Below, in pieces: positions 23,305 through 30,840 of a stretch of 44,330 bases of DNA. Numbering within the stretch: the stretch's first letter is position 1; every line of letters starts with the position of its first letter. Location: assembly GCA_012519695.1 (NCBI GenBank), contig JAAYPT010000001.1, positions 1 through 44,330 on the forward strand, read 5' to 3'. The translations under genes and the position numbers were made by a program. Source of the stretch: Clostridiales bacterium (GTDB lineage Bacteria > Bacillota > Clostridia > Lachnospirales > Lachnospiraceae). The notes beneath the pieces were generated by a model. That model worked only from the letters and a program-made list of their open reading frames with translations, was not told the DNA's origin and did no database searches.

Positions 23305-25032
23305 CTAAATAGCCTCAAATACTTTTCCCGTACCTTCTGGTATTATTATTTCTTTTTTTTCGCATTTTATTCCTGTCTCAATATCTAAATATGTTTGAAA
23401 CTTTTCCGGTAATGTTATGCTCTGAGGTCTGGTACCGGTATTTATAATAACCAATAGCCGTTGCCCCTTTGTACTACGGTAAAATCCATAAATTCCGCTT
23501 TTTTCTTCTACCACTGCCGTCTCATAACTACCTTCTTGTAACGCTGGGAATTTTCTTCGTATCTTAATCCATTTTTTAAAAAATGCTTCCATAGACAGAT
23601 TCCTATTTTCCCATGGCATAGGCTTTCGATACTCCGGTTCTGTTACTCCGGTAATCAACTGTTCATCACCATAAAATACAGAAGGAATTCCCACACACAT
23701 CATCATAAAAAACACTGCCTGTCTCAAATCCCTCTCTCCATTTTTGCAATACGATAAAAATCTTGGTACATCATGCGTATCTAAAAAATTCATCTGCGCC
23801 AAACTAACCGGCATAGGATAACGCAAAATCATTCGATTGATTTTTTCATCAAACTCTCTTAGGGAAATACTGTGTTCTGCAAAAAATTCACGACAAATAT
23901 AGGAAAATGTATAGTTCATAGTAGAATCAAATTGATCTCCCAGTAACCACACCTCAGAATCTTCCCAAATTTCTCCAATCAATATGGCATCCGGCTTCAC
24001 TTCACGAACTGCCTTCCGAAATTCTCGCCAAAAATCATGGTTAATTTCATTTGCCACGTCCAGTCTCCAACCGTCAATTCCTGTCTCCTTTATCCACCAG
24101 GTACCAACTTTTTTGAAATACTCTACCACTTGTGGATTTCCCGTATTAAGCTTTGGCATCTCCTTTACATAGGCAAATGCTTCATAATTCAGTGGTCTTT
24201 CAAAATGTACCGGAAATTCCATTTGATAAAACCAGTCTTTGTAGGGTGAATTTATTCCATTTTCTAACACATCCTGAAAGGCAAAAAATCCAGCTCCACA
24301 GTGGTTAAATACACCATCTAATATAATGCGAATTCCCTTTTCATGAAATGTTTTCACTAATTCCTTAAACTCTTCCAATGTTCCAAAACATGGGTCTATC
24401 CGAAAATAATCAATTGTATCATATTTATGATAAGACTCTGCTGCAAAAATCGGATTGAGATATACACAATTTACTCCAAGTTCTGCTATATAATCCACAG
24501 AATCCAATATTCCTCTCAACGTTCCACCTTGATGGCTTTTATAAACCTTTTCCTCTTTTTCAATGCAACGTTCCTTTCCTGATATGGCATTTTTTTCTGT
24601 TGCAAAGCTATCCGGAAAAATATGATACATCACCATTTCTTTCGCCCAATCCGGAATCTTAGGAATATCTTCTCTTCGGATATAGGGAAACTGAAAATAC
24701 TGGGTCCTGGAACATTTCATTTCTTCACTAAACCCATATCCACTGTAAAAAATGTGGGTTTTTCCATCTTCTAATCCAAAGTAGTAACACACTCTGGTAT
24801 AGTTATCTTCTATCACTGCTTCATAGTAATCAAACAACTCATCGGAAGCAATTTTTTTCATTTTTATTTTTGTCACATCAATCGGGTCTTTTTCGCATAC
24901 CCGATCCCCATAGTACAACCAACATGTTTCTATATCATCCTTTGCGGTTCTAAGTCGTATTACTAAACACTTCTCATTCGCTGCAAAGGCATAGTTTGAC
25001 AATGGGACATGTAAAACTGCCTGTAACTGCAT
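23305..25032 (-). CDS. Neopullulanase/cyclomaltodextrinase-type alpha-amylase (GH13), 575 aa
   Basis: Hydrolyses short maltodextrins or cyclodextrins inside the cell. No signal peptide. The N-terminal region (1-120) looks like the CBM34-type domain of this subfamily, followed by the (beta/alpha)8 barrel. Catalytic residues: nucleophile Asp325 in GWRLDVANE, acid Glu354 in GEIWED and Asp421 in FLDTHDVPR; LDGVFNH is also present. A C-terminal beta domain ends the protein. GGAGG precedes ATG 25032. It is the last gene of the ABC operon, so imported oligosaccharides are degraded to glucose and maltose. Confidence 0.92.
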   Translation of the reverse strand: MQLQAVLHVPLSNYAFAANEKCLVIRLRTAKDDIETCWLYYGDRVCEKDPIDVTKIKMKKIASDELFDYYEAVIEDNYTRVCYYFGLEDGKTHIFYSGYGFSEEMKCSRTQYFQFPYIRREDIPKIPDWAKEMVMYHIFPDSFATEKNAISGKERCIEKEEKVYKSHQGGTLRGILDSVDYIAELGVNCVYLNPIFAAESYHKYDTIDYFRIDPCFGTLEEFKELVKTFHEKGIRIILDGVFNHCGAGFFAFQDVLENGINSPYKDWFYQMEFPVHFERPLNYEAFAYVKEMPKLNTGNPQVVEYFKKVGTWWIKETGIDGWRLDVANEINHDFWREFRKAVREVKPDAILIGEIWEDSEVWLLGDQFDSTMNYTFSYICREFFAEHSISLREFDEKINRMILRYPMPVSLAQMNFLDTHDVPRFLSYCKNGERDLRQAVFFMMMCVGIPSVFYGDEQLITGVTEPEYRKPMPWENRNLSMEAFFKKWIKIRRKFPALQEGSYETAVVEEKSGIYGFYRSTKGQRLLVIINTGTRPQSITLPEKFQTYLDIETGIKCEKKEIIIPEGTGKVFEAI

Positions 25033-25044
25033 AATTCCTCCTTA

Positions 25045-25890
25045 TTAGCCTTTTACACCACCTGCGGTAAGCCCTGATACCATATATTTTTGTATACAGA
25101 AGAAAATAATCAAAATTGGCACCGATACCATAACGGCTGCTGCCGTAAATAATGGCCAGCTCCTGCTATAATCGCTTGCCTGAAGCTGATACAAGCCTCC
25201 TGCCAACGTATAACTTTCTTCCTTCAGCATAAAAGTTGTCGCAAATAAATATTCATTCCATACGAAAATCAATACCATAACGGCTGTTACGATAATTGCA
25301 GGTCTTGCCAGAGGAAGTACGATTTTTGCCATAATGCGAGCATCTCCGGCACCATCTATTTTCGCTGCCTCTTCAATTTCTTCCGGAATAGTATCAAAGT
25401 ATCCTTTCATATTCCATATCGCAAAAATACACATAGAGCCTGCATATACCAATATCAACCCGGTTCTGGAGTTTAACAAATTCATAGTCTTAAATAGTCG
25501 AAAGATTGCAAACATGGACAATATCTGTGGAAATGCATTTAACATCAACAATGTCATCATTAACCCATGTCTTCCCTTAAATCGATAACGTGAAACTGCA
25601 TATGCTGCTGTCACTGCAAATCCCATAGCAATTACCATGGTTCCGATACTTAAAATCACAGAATTTTTTAACCATATTAAAAATGGTTTCTCTGTAAAAA
25701 CTGCCTGATAATTTTTCCATGTAAAATCCTGCGGTATTAAACGAAAGTCCGAAGACAATGCACTACTACTTCCACTAAAGGACAAAGAAAGGGCATAAAG
25801 AATCGGCACCAGACAAATCAGGCAGATAAGAATAAAAATGACATTCAGTACGGTAAGCTTCAAGGTATTTTTTACTTTTTTCTGCTTCAT
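25045..25890 (-). CDS. malG: Maltodextrin ABC transporter permease, MalG-like, 281 aa
   Basis: Six transmembrane helices with the permease EAA motif (EEIEEAAKIDGAGDARIMAKIVLPLARP, shown by its ends EEIEEAAKIDGAG and KIVLPLARP) for contacting the ATPase. Forms the import channel with the MalF-like partner. GGAGG precedes the ATG and the frame overlaps the end of malF by four bases. No ATPase gene is in the operon, so it must use a shared MsmX-type ATPase, as typical in Firmicutes. Confidence 0.88.
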   Translation of the reverse strand: MKQKKVKNTLKLTVLNVIFILICLICLVPILYALSLSFSGSSSALSSDFRLIPQDFTWKNYQAVFTEKPFLIWLKNSVILSIGTMVIAMGFAVTAAYAVSRYRFKGRHGLMMTLLMLNAFPQILSMFAIFRLFKTMNLLNSRTGLILVYAGSMCIFAIWNMKGYFDTIPEEIEEAAKIDGAGDARIMAKIVLPLARPAIIVTAVMVLIFVWNEYLFATTFMLKEESYTLAGGLYQLQASDYSRSWPLFTAAAVMVSVPILIIFFCIQKYMVSGLTAGGVKG

Positions 25891-26774
25891 TGGTTCTCCT
25901 CCTTCAGTCCTCGATTTGTATACAAGGAAAAAATAATAATCAGCACAAATATCAACATAGATACTGCTGAAGACAATCCGTAATTGTTAGATACAAATGC
26001 ATTTTGATGTGCATATGTAATAATCGTCTGTAAGGATGCTCCTGACAGTGCTCCCTTTTGCATCGTGAGCAAATATACAATATCAAACTGCTTAAATGTC
26101 GTAAATGTTGTCATCACTACTGCCGGGGCTAAAATCGGTTTAATACATGGAATGGTAATGTATATATTTCGTTTCCAAAATCCTGCTCCATCTAATCTTG
26201 CACTCTCATAAAAACTTCTATCCACACTCTGTAATGCACCATCAATCATCATAATCATAAAAGGCAGTGCCATCCACAAATTTAATATGGTACAAGAAAT
26301 GAATGCCGGAACATTAGAAGATAAATAGTTCAACTTTTCCAATCCCAGTTTTTCCAAAATCTGATTCAAAAGTCCAAACTCTGTATTATACATGCAAACT
26401 CGCCATAGCAAAATGGATACATAGGCTGGCATTGCCCATGGAAACATCAACAAAGTCTTGTATACGCGATTTGCTTTCAATCCTTTTACATTCAGACCAA
26501 GTGCTATAAAATAGGCAATTACCACCTGCAACACCATGTTTACCAGCGTCCACAGGAGGGTTACTCCTATGGCCGCCAAAAAGCCGGAATCAGCCTTTGC
26601 AAATGCTCTTTTATAATTTTCCAATCCCACAAAACTGTAATTATTCCAATGAAACAAGTTCATATTGGTGAGAGAAATATATCCGGTATACAAAATCGGA
26701 AATACAATGATAAGCCCAATTAAAATTAGTGCTGGTGTCAAATACAGCCATGCTGCTTTCTTCTTTCTTTTCAT
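25887..26774 (-). CDS. malF: Maltodextrin ABC transporter permease, MalF-like, 295 aa
   Basis: Six transmembrane helices; EAA loop FYESARLDGAGFWKRNIYITIP (ends FYESARLDGAG and YITIP). Shorter than E. coli MalF since it lacks the large periplasmic loop, as normal in Gram-positive sugar importers. AAAGGA is 12 bases before ATG. It sits 16 bp after the binding-protein gene. Confidence 0.87.
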   Translation of the reverse strand: MKRKKKAAWLYLTPALILIGLIIVFPILYTGYISLTNMNLFHWNNYSFVGLENYKRAFAKADSGFLAAIGVTLLWTLVNMVLQVVIAYFIALGLNVKGLKANRVYKTLLMFPWAMPAYVSILLWRVCMYNTEFGLLNQILEKLGLEKLNYLSSNVPAFISCTILNLWMALPFMIMMIDGALQSVDRSFYESARLDGAGFWKRNIYITIPCIKPILAPAVVMTTFTTFKQFDIVYLLTMQKGALSGASLQTIITYAHQNAFVSNNYGLSSAVSMLIFVLIIIFSLYTNRGLKEENQ

Positions 26775-26790
26775 CTGTTACATCATTCCT

Positions 26791-28059
26791 TTACTGCATA
26801 TCTGCAATCGCAGATTCTGCCTCCTTCTGGTACTGCTTTGCTGCCTTTTCTACATCATCACCTGACTTATTTACTGCTGCAAGTAACGATTCTGCCGGTC
26901 CCCACATTACACTCATCTGTGGAATATTCGGCATTGGCTGCGCGGTATCCGCAGTAGTCTTCATGGCACTTATCATTTCATTAGAAGATACCTGCGCATC
27001 CTCGTAAGACTTCTGGTTTGCAGGTGCACAATTTGCATTTACTGCCAAATCAATTCCTACCTGTTCACTTGCCATTGCTTTTAAAACACTTGTAATGGCT
27101 TCTTTTTTATTTTCTGCTGCATATTTCATTACACCTACCCCTTGTACTCCGGAATAAGGTGCCAGTTTTTCTCCGTTTGGTAAAGTAAACTCTGACAAGG
27201 ATTTAATTCCAAGATTAATACCTGCATCCTTAATTCCTGTCACCAACCATGGACCACCTACAATGGCTTCTGCTTTTCCATCATTAAATAATGTGGTTAC
27301 TGTATTATAATCTCCGTCTGCCTGTAATGCTGCAAATTTTTTATTATAAGCAATTGCATCCTTGGTTTCCTGTTTATCTAATCCCGGTTCTGCGGAATCA
27401 TTGATAATATATCCGCCAAATCCATTAATAATTGGAGCTACATTGTATGCGGTGGAATGCTGATTTACCACTGCATAGGTTCCTGCATTTGTATCAGTAT
27501 GTTGTTCCATATAAGCTAATAACTCATCTGTGGTACTTGGTACTTCACCTTCCCACAAATCTTTATTATACATAAAGAGTAATGTTTCAAAATATACCGG
27601 AAGCATATACTGAGTATCTTTATAGGTTCCTGCCTTTAATGTCATTGGAAGCATATCTGCCTCATCACTTTCAGAAATCAAATCTGTAATTGGTGCTAAA
27701 ATCCCCATTTCTGCTAACATTCCTAAGGAATCATGTGCATAAAAATACATATCCGGTCCATTTGCTTCATCATTTCCATATAATTGTAACTGGTCTGTTA
27801 AACCACTCTTTTTCTCAAACGTCACCTGAATATTCTCATCTTTTAATTCTTCATTTACACAGTGTGCAATGGTGTCCATAATGCCCTCATCACCATCATG
27901 CCAGATAACAACGGTTTCTGCATCCCCCTGCGTTTCCTGCTTTCCTGTCCCTTTTTTATCTCCTGTCTCTTTTGTGCCTTCGTCTTTGTTACTTCCACAA
28001 CCAGACAACAATCCCAAAGTCATGCACCCACATAATAAACAACATAAAAATCGTTTCAT
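26791..28059 (-). CDS. malE: Sugar-binding lipoprotein, MalE-like, 422 aa
   Basis: Signal segment MTLGLLSGC gives a clear lipobox (LSGC), so it is tethered outside the membrane. A Lys/Glu/Gly/Thr-rich linker of about 25 residues follows. The solute-binding fold contains VVIWHDGDEG, an AHDSLG segment and the GGPWLVTGIKDAG stretch characteristic of maltose-binding proteins. It captures maltodextrins for MalF/MalG. AGGAGG precedes the ATG. Control by the divergent LacI protein is likely: an operator-like palindrome lies just upstream of the ribosome site. Confidence 0.88.
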   Translation of the reverse strand: MKRFLCCLLCGCMTLGLLSGCGSNKDEGTKETGDKKGTGKQETQGDAETVVIWHDGDEGIMDTIAHCVNEELKDENIQVTFEKKSGLTDQLQLYGNDEANGPDMYFYAHDSLGMLAEMGILAPITDLISESDEADMLPMTLKAGTYKDTQYMLPVYFETLLFMYNKDLWEGEVPSTTDELLAYMEQHTDTNAGTYAVVNQHSTAYNVAPIINGFGGYIINDSAEPGLDKQETKDAIAYNKKFAALQADGDYNTVTTLFNDGKAEAIVGGPWLVTGIKDAGINLGIKSLSEFTLPNGEKLAPYSGVQGVGVMKYAAENKKEAITSVLKAMASEQVGIDLAVNANCAPANQKSYEDAQVSSNEMISAMKTTADTAQPMPNIPQMSVMWGPAESLLAAVNKSGDDVEKAAKQYQKEAESAIADMQ

Positions 28060-28074
28060 ATTTCTTCCTCCTTT

Positions 28075-28090
28075 AGGAAATCGTTTTCCT
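28075..28090. promoter_or_regulatory. LacI/CcpA-type operator near malE
   Basis: AGGAAATCGTTTTCCT: 6-bp arms with a CG centre, the arrangement used by LacI-family repressors including CcpA. It lies in the malE leader just before the ribosome site. Confidence 0.6.
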
Positions 28091-28124
28091 TATTTTTAAT
28101 TATTTGAAGCTTGCTTCTGATATT

Positions 28125-28153
28125 ATTATTGCTATAAATGCCTATAAAGTCAA
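28125..28153 (-). promoter_or_regulatory. Promoter of the maltodextrin operon
   Basis: Minus strand TTGACT (28148-28153), 17-bp spacer, AATAAT (28125-28130). Confidence 0.6.
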
Positions 28154-28172
28154 TTTTTTCAAAAAGAAAATA

Positions 28173-28201
28173 TTGACTTTGTTAGGAAAGCGCTATACTA
28201 T
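28173..28201 (+). promoter_or_regulatory. Promoter of the lacI gene, with operator-like half site in the spacer
   Basis: TTGACT (28173-28178), 17-bp spacer, TACTAT (28196-28201). AGGAAAGCGCTATA in the spacer shares AGGAAA-N-CG with the malE operator, so autoregulation or CcpA control is likely. Confidence 0.55.
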
Positions 28202-28251
28202 TTAGTTAGATTTGTTCAATATTCTAGTCTTACTATTTAGGAGGTTTTTCT

Positions 28252-29271
28252 ATGGCGATTACCATTAGTGATGTAGCAAAAGAAGCCGGCGTTTCTATCT
28301 CCACTGTTTCTAAGGTGCTAAACGGGTGGACTACTATTTCTCCTGCTACCAAGGAAAAAGTACAAGCCGCTATTAAAAAATTAAATTACACCCCAAATGC
28401 CCGTGCAGTAAACTTTGCAAGACAAAATACTATGAACATTGTATTCCTTACTGCCTTAACCCAGAATGAGGCCTACAAAAATCCACATATGTTTGATATC
28501 ATGTGCGGTGTACAAAATGCGCTAGCAGAGACCAGCTATTCTATGACTCTGGTAAACACTTCCAACGAGTCTTATCCTGGTGAAACAGTTGCTCGGGTAA
28601 TCTCTCAAAAATGTGCAGATGCTATTGTGGTACATGGTTCTGCCATCAGTGAAGAAACCGCTCAACTTTTCATCAAAGAAAAATATCCTCACATCGTCAT
28701 CGGGCACCCAAACTTTTCTAATCAACTTTGTTGGATTGACACCAATCATACCCTTGCCGGCGAATTTGCTGCCGAGCACATGATTGCCTGTGGTTACACC
28801 GATACCGCTTTTATTGGTGGAAAACGCACTGACATTATTTCTGCACAACGCCAAAAAGGTTTCTTAGGATTAATGCACAAATACGGCTATCAAGTATCAG
28901 AGGAACACATTCTCTATACGGATTCCAGTATTGCAGAAAGTTTTCACGCTACCCTTTCCTTGTTAGAATCCCCTCATCCACCAAGAGCGATTGTATGTGA
29001 AAATAATATGATAGCCTTGGGAGTATCCAAGGCTATTGAAAAATCCGGGCTTCGTGTTCCCGACGATATTGCTTTTTTAACTTTTGACGTCTATCCTTAT
29101 TCTGCAATCATTGACCCACGTCCAACGGTAATTGATATCAATATGTATGACATGGGTAGACAAGCCGGTATGATGGTTCTTCATAAACTTGCCAACCGTG
29201 ACCTGCAAATTCAAAGTTTTACCACACTGCCCCTGCTGATTCAGGGAGAAACTACTCGTATTAACTTATAG
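28252..29271 (+). CDS. LacI-family regulator of the maltodextrin operon, 339 aa
   Basis: N-terminal helix-turn-helix of LacI type (ISDVAKEAGVSISTVSKVLN, residues 4-23) with hinge helix near NYTPNARAVNFAR, then a periplasmic-binding-protein-like effector domain (MIACGYTDTAFIGG, VCENNMIALGVSKA, DDIAFLTFDVY). GGAGG precedes ATG 28252. The divergent position against malE and shared operator motifs indicate it is a MalR-like repressor that responds to a maltooligosaccharide. The end overlaps the convergent formate-channel gene by six bases. Confidence 0.9.
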   Translation: MAITISDVAKEAGVSISTVSKVLNGWTTISPATKEKVQAAIKKLNYTPNARAVNFARQNTMNIVFLTALTQNEAYKNPHMFDIMCGVQNALAETSYSMTLVNTSNESYPGETVARVISQKCADAIVVHGSAISEETAQLFIKEKYPHIVIGHPNFSNQLCWIDTNHTLAGEFAAEHMIACGYTDTAFIGGKRTDIISAQRQKGFLGLMHKYGYQVSEEHILYTDSSIAESFHATLSLLESPHPPRAIVCENNMIALGVSKAIEKSGLRVPDDIAFLTFDVYPYSAIIDPRPTVIDINMYDMGRQAGMMVLHKLANRDLQIQSFTTLPLLIQGETTRINL

Positions 29272-30105
29272 TTTCTTCTGTTTATGTATCACATAAAGCG
29301 GCAATGCTACAAATACCATACCACCCAATATATTTCCAATGGTAACCGGTATTACATTTGCTAAAAATCCTGCCACATTTACATGACTGCTAATTTGCTG
29401 GACACTAAGTCCATATAATTCTTCTGCCTGTGCCACATAATTGTCACTCATTGCCGCAAAAATTCCTGCCGGAATATAAAACATATTTGCAACACAGTGT
29501 TCCCATCCGCCAATGACAAATGCCATAATCGGGAAAAATATTGCTGCTATTTTTCCTGCTGCATCCTTTGCTACGGTTGCCATTAACACTGCACAACACA
29601 CAATGATATTACATAATATACCTGAGCATACTGCCTTCATTGGTGCTATGGTACACTTTCCATATGCGGTCTTAATCATAAATGCACCCAGACCACCATT
29701 ACTATAATCAAATAAGCCACTGTAAGCTGTTAAGCCCGCAATGATAACTGCCCCTATCAGGTTACTAATCCATACCATTGCCAAAACTTTTACCATTTTA
29801 CCAACGCCAAAGCGTTTGTCCATTACTCCGGCAATCATCAGGCAATCCCCTGTAAATAATTCTCCACCTACTAACACAATCATCATAAGCCCTACCGGGA
29901 AAATCGCACCTGCTAACGCCTTTGCGACTCCTTGATTTGCAATATGATGTACTGCTGCACTACTGGTTGCTGCGCCAAAAGCAATAAACGCACCCGCCAT
30001 CATTCCAAGCAAAATACACCGAATCACAGGTAATACAACTTTCTTCTCGCCAGCCTGCATGTTTAGCTCTAATACCTGTGCCGGTGTATAAATATGATTC
30101 TCCAT
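29266..30105 (-). CDS. Formate/nitrite transporter family channel, 279 aa
   Basis: Pentameric channel for formate, nitrite or related monovalent anions. Six helices, with FNT signatures GAFIAFGAATSSAA near the N-terminus, VGGELFTGDCL in the pore region and the pore histidine neighbourhood GGWEHCVANMFYIPAG. For a fermentative host formate is the likely substrate. ATG 30105 follows AGAGGG; a second in-frame ATG 36 bases upstream lacks a ribosome site. Own promoter (30196-30224) with an FNR/CRP-like box in the leader. Confidence 0.92.
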   Translation of the reverse strand: MENHIYTPAQVLELNMQAGEKKVVLPVIRCILLGMMAGAFIAFGAATSSAAVHHIANQGVAKALAGAIFPVGLMMIVLVGGELFTGDCLMIAGVMDKRFGVGKMVKVLAMVWISNLIGAVIIAGLTAYSGLFDYSNGGLGAFMIKTAYGKCTIAPMKAVCSGILCNIIVCCAVLMATVAKDAAGKIAAIFFPIMAFVIGGWEHCVANMFYIPAGIFAAMSDNYVAQAEELYGLSVQQISSHVNVAGFLANVIPVTIGNILGGMVFVALPLYVIHKQKKL

Positions 30106-30153
30106 GGTTCCCTCTTGTTCTCCTTTTCCATACAACTCCATCTTATGTATTTA

Positions 30154-30167
30154 TTGATTTTAATCAG
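30154..30167. promoter_or_regulatory. FNR/CRP-like box upstream of the formate channel
   Basis: TTGATTTTAATCAG differs by one base from TTGAT-N4-ATCAA. It lies 20-35 bases downstream of the predicted transcription start, so a negative effect would be expected if used. Confidence 0.4.
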
Positions 30168-30195
30168 AGTTATATATATCTAACTTTGCTATTTC

Positions 30196-30224
30196 ATTTT
30201 ACTAAGTGGGCTTATATTTGTCAA
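30196..30224 (-). promoter_or_regulatory. Sigma-A promoter of the formate channel gene
   Basis: Minus strand TTGACA (30219-30224), 17-bp spacer, TAAAAT (30196-30201). Confidence 0.7.
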
Positions 30225-30261
30225 GGTATGAGGAGCACTGTCCGAGGAAACCTTTATTCTT

Positions 30262-30840
30262 TTACCAGTGTTTTTCCTGTGGGTCTAATACATAGATTCC
30301 CGGGGCATCATCTTCATTTCTCCACTTGAAATCTTCCGGTTCTGCATCTTCTGTCATAACTTCTACCAGATACAGTCCTTCCTTATCCGGCTCTTTCTCA
30401 TCCAGAGGAATTGTTACAATACACATTTCATATTTTTGTCCATTATTCTCCAGTGTATAGGTGCTGTTTAATATCCACTCTTTATAGTTTTTTCCTCCTT
30501 CTGAACTTGCCATTCCGCCTTCTATGGATGACTTATCACTTCCGGAATAAAACGCCATTAGTTGTTCTATTTTTCCATCCAAATCTTCGGCATTTTCCAA
30601 TGCATACTTAGAAAACAATCCTTTTAGTGCTTCTGCATCCTGCTTCTCTAAGGCATCGATGACAGAGTTTTTCATATCCTCTGCCATATCGTTATCTTCT
30701 TTTAAAACCTTTGCTCTATATTCACTGGCTGTTTTGTTTTTGGAACCACATCCAACTAACTGAAATGCTAATACACATCCAAGCACCATTAACATCCAGT
30801 TCTTTTTACCAGTGATAGTACGCGATTTTTTTATCTTCAT
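30262..30840 (-). CDS. DUF5104-like lipoprotein, 192 aa, in frame with the RHS gene
   Basis: An internal ATG at 30840 is preceded by AGAAGGA and begins a complete lipoprotein: Lys-rich start (MKIKKSRT), hydrophobic segment WMLMVLGCVLAFQL, lipobox LVGC and a mature domain (residues 40-190) with two-stranded motifs such as NDMAEDMKNSVIDALEKQDAEAL. This resembles DUF5104 from memory. Such lipoproteins often follow secreted toxin genes in Clostridia, and immunity is possible. In the ancestral arrangement the RHS stop TGA probably overlapped this ATG (TGATG). Independent translation is likely even with the fusion. Confidence 0.7.
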   Translation of the reverse strand: MKIKKSRTITGKKNWMLMVLGCVLAFQLVGCGSKNKTASEYRAKVLKEDNDMAEDMKNSVIDALEKQDAEALKGLFSKYALENAEDLDGKIEQLMAFYSGSDKSSIEGGMASSEGGKNYKEWILNSTYTLENNGQKYEMCIVTIPLDEKEPDKEGLYLVEVMTEDAEPEDFKWRNEDDAPGIYVLDPQEKHW

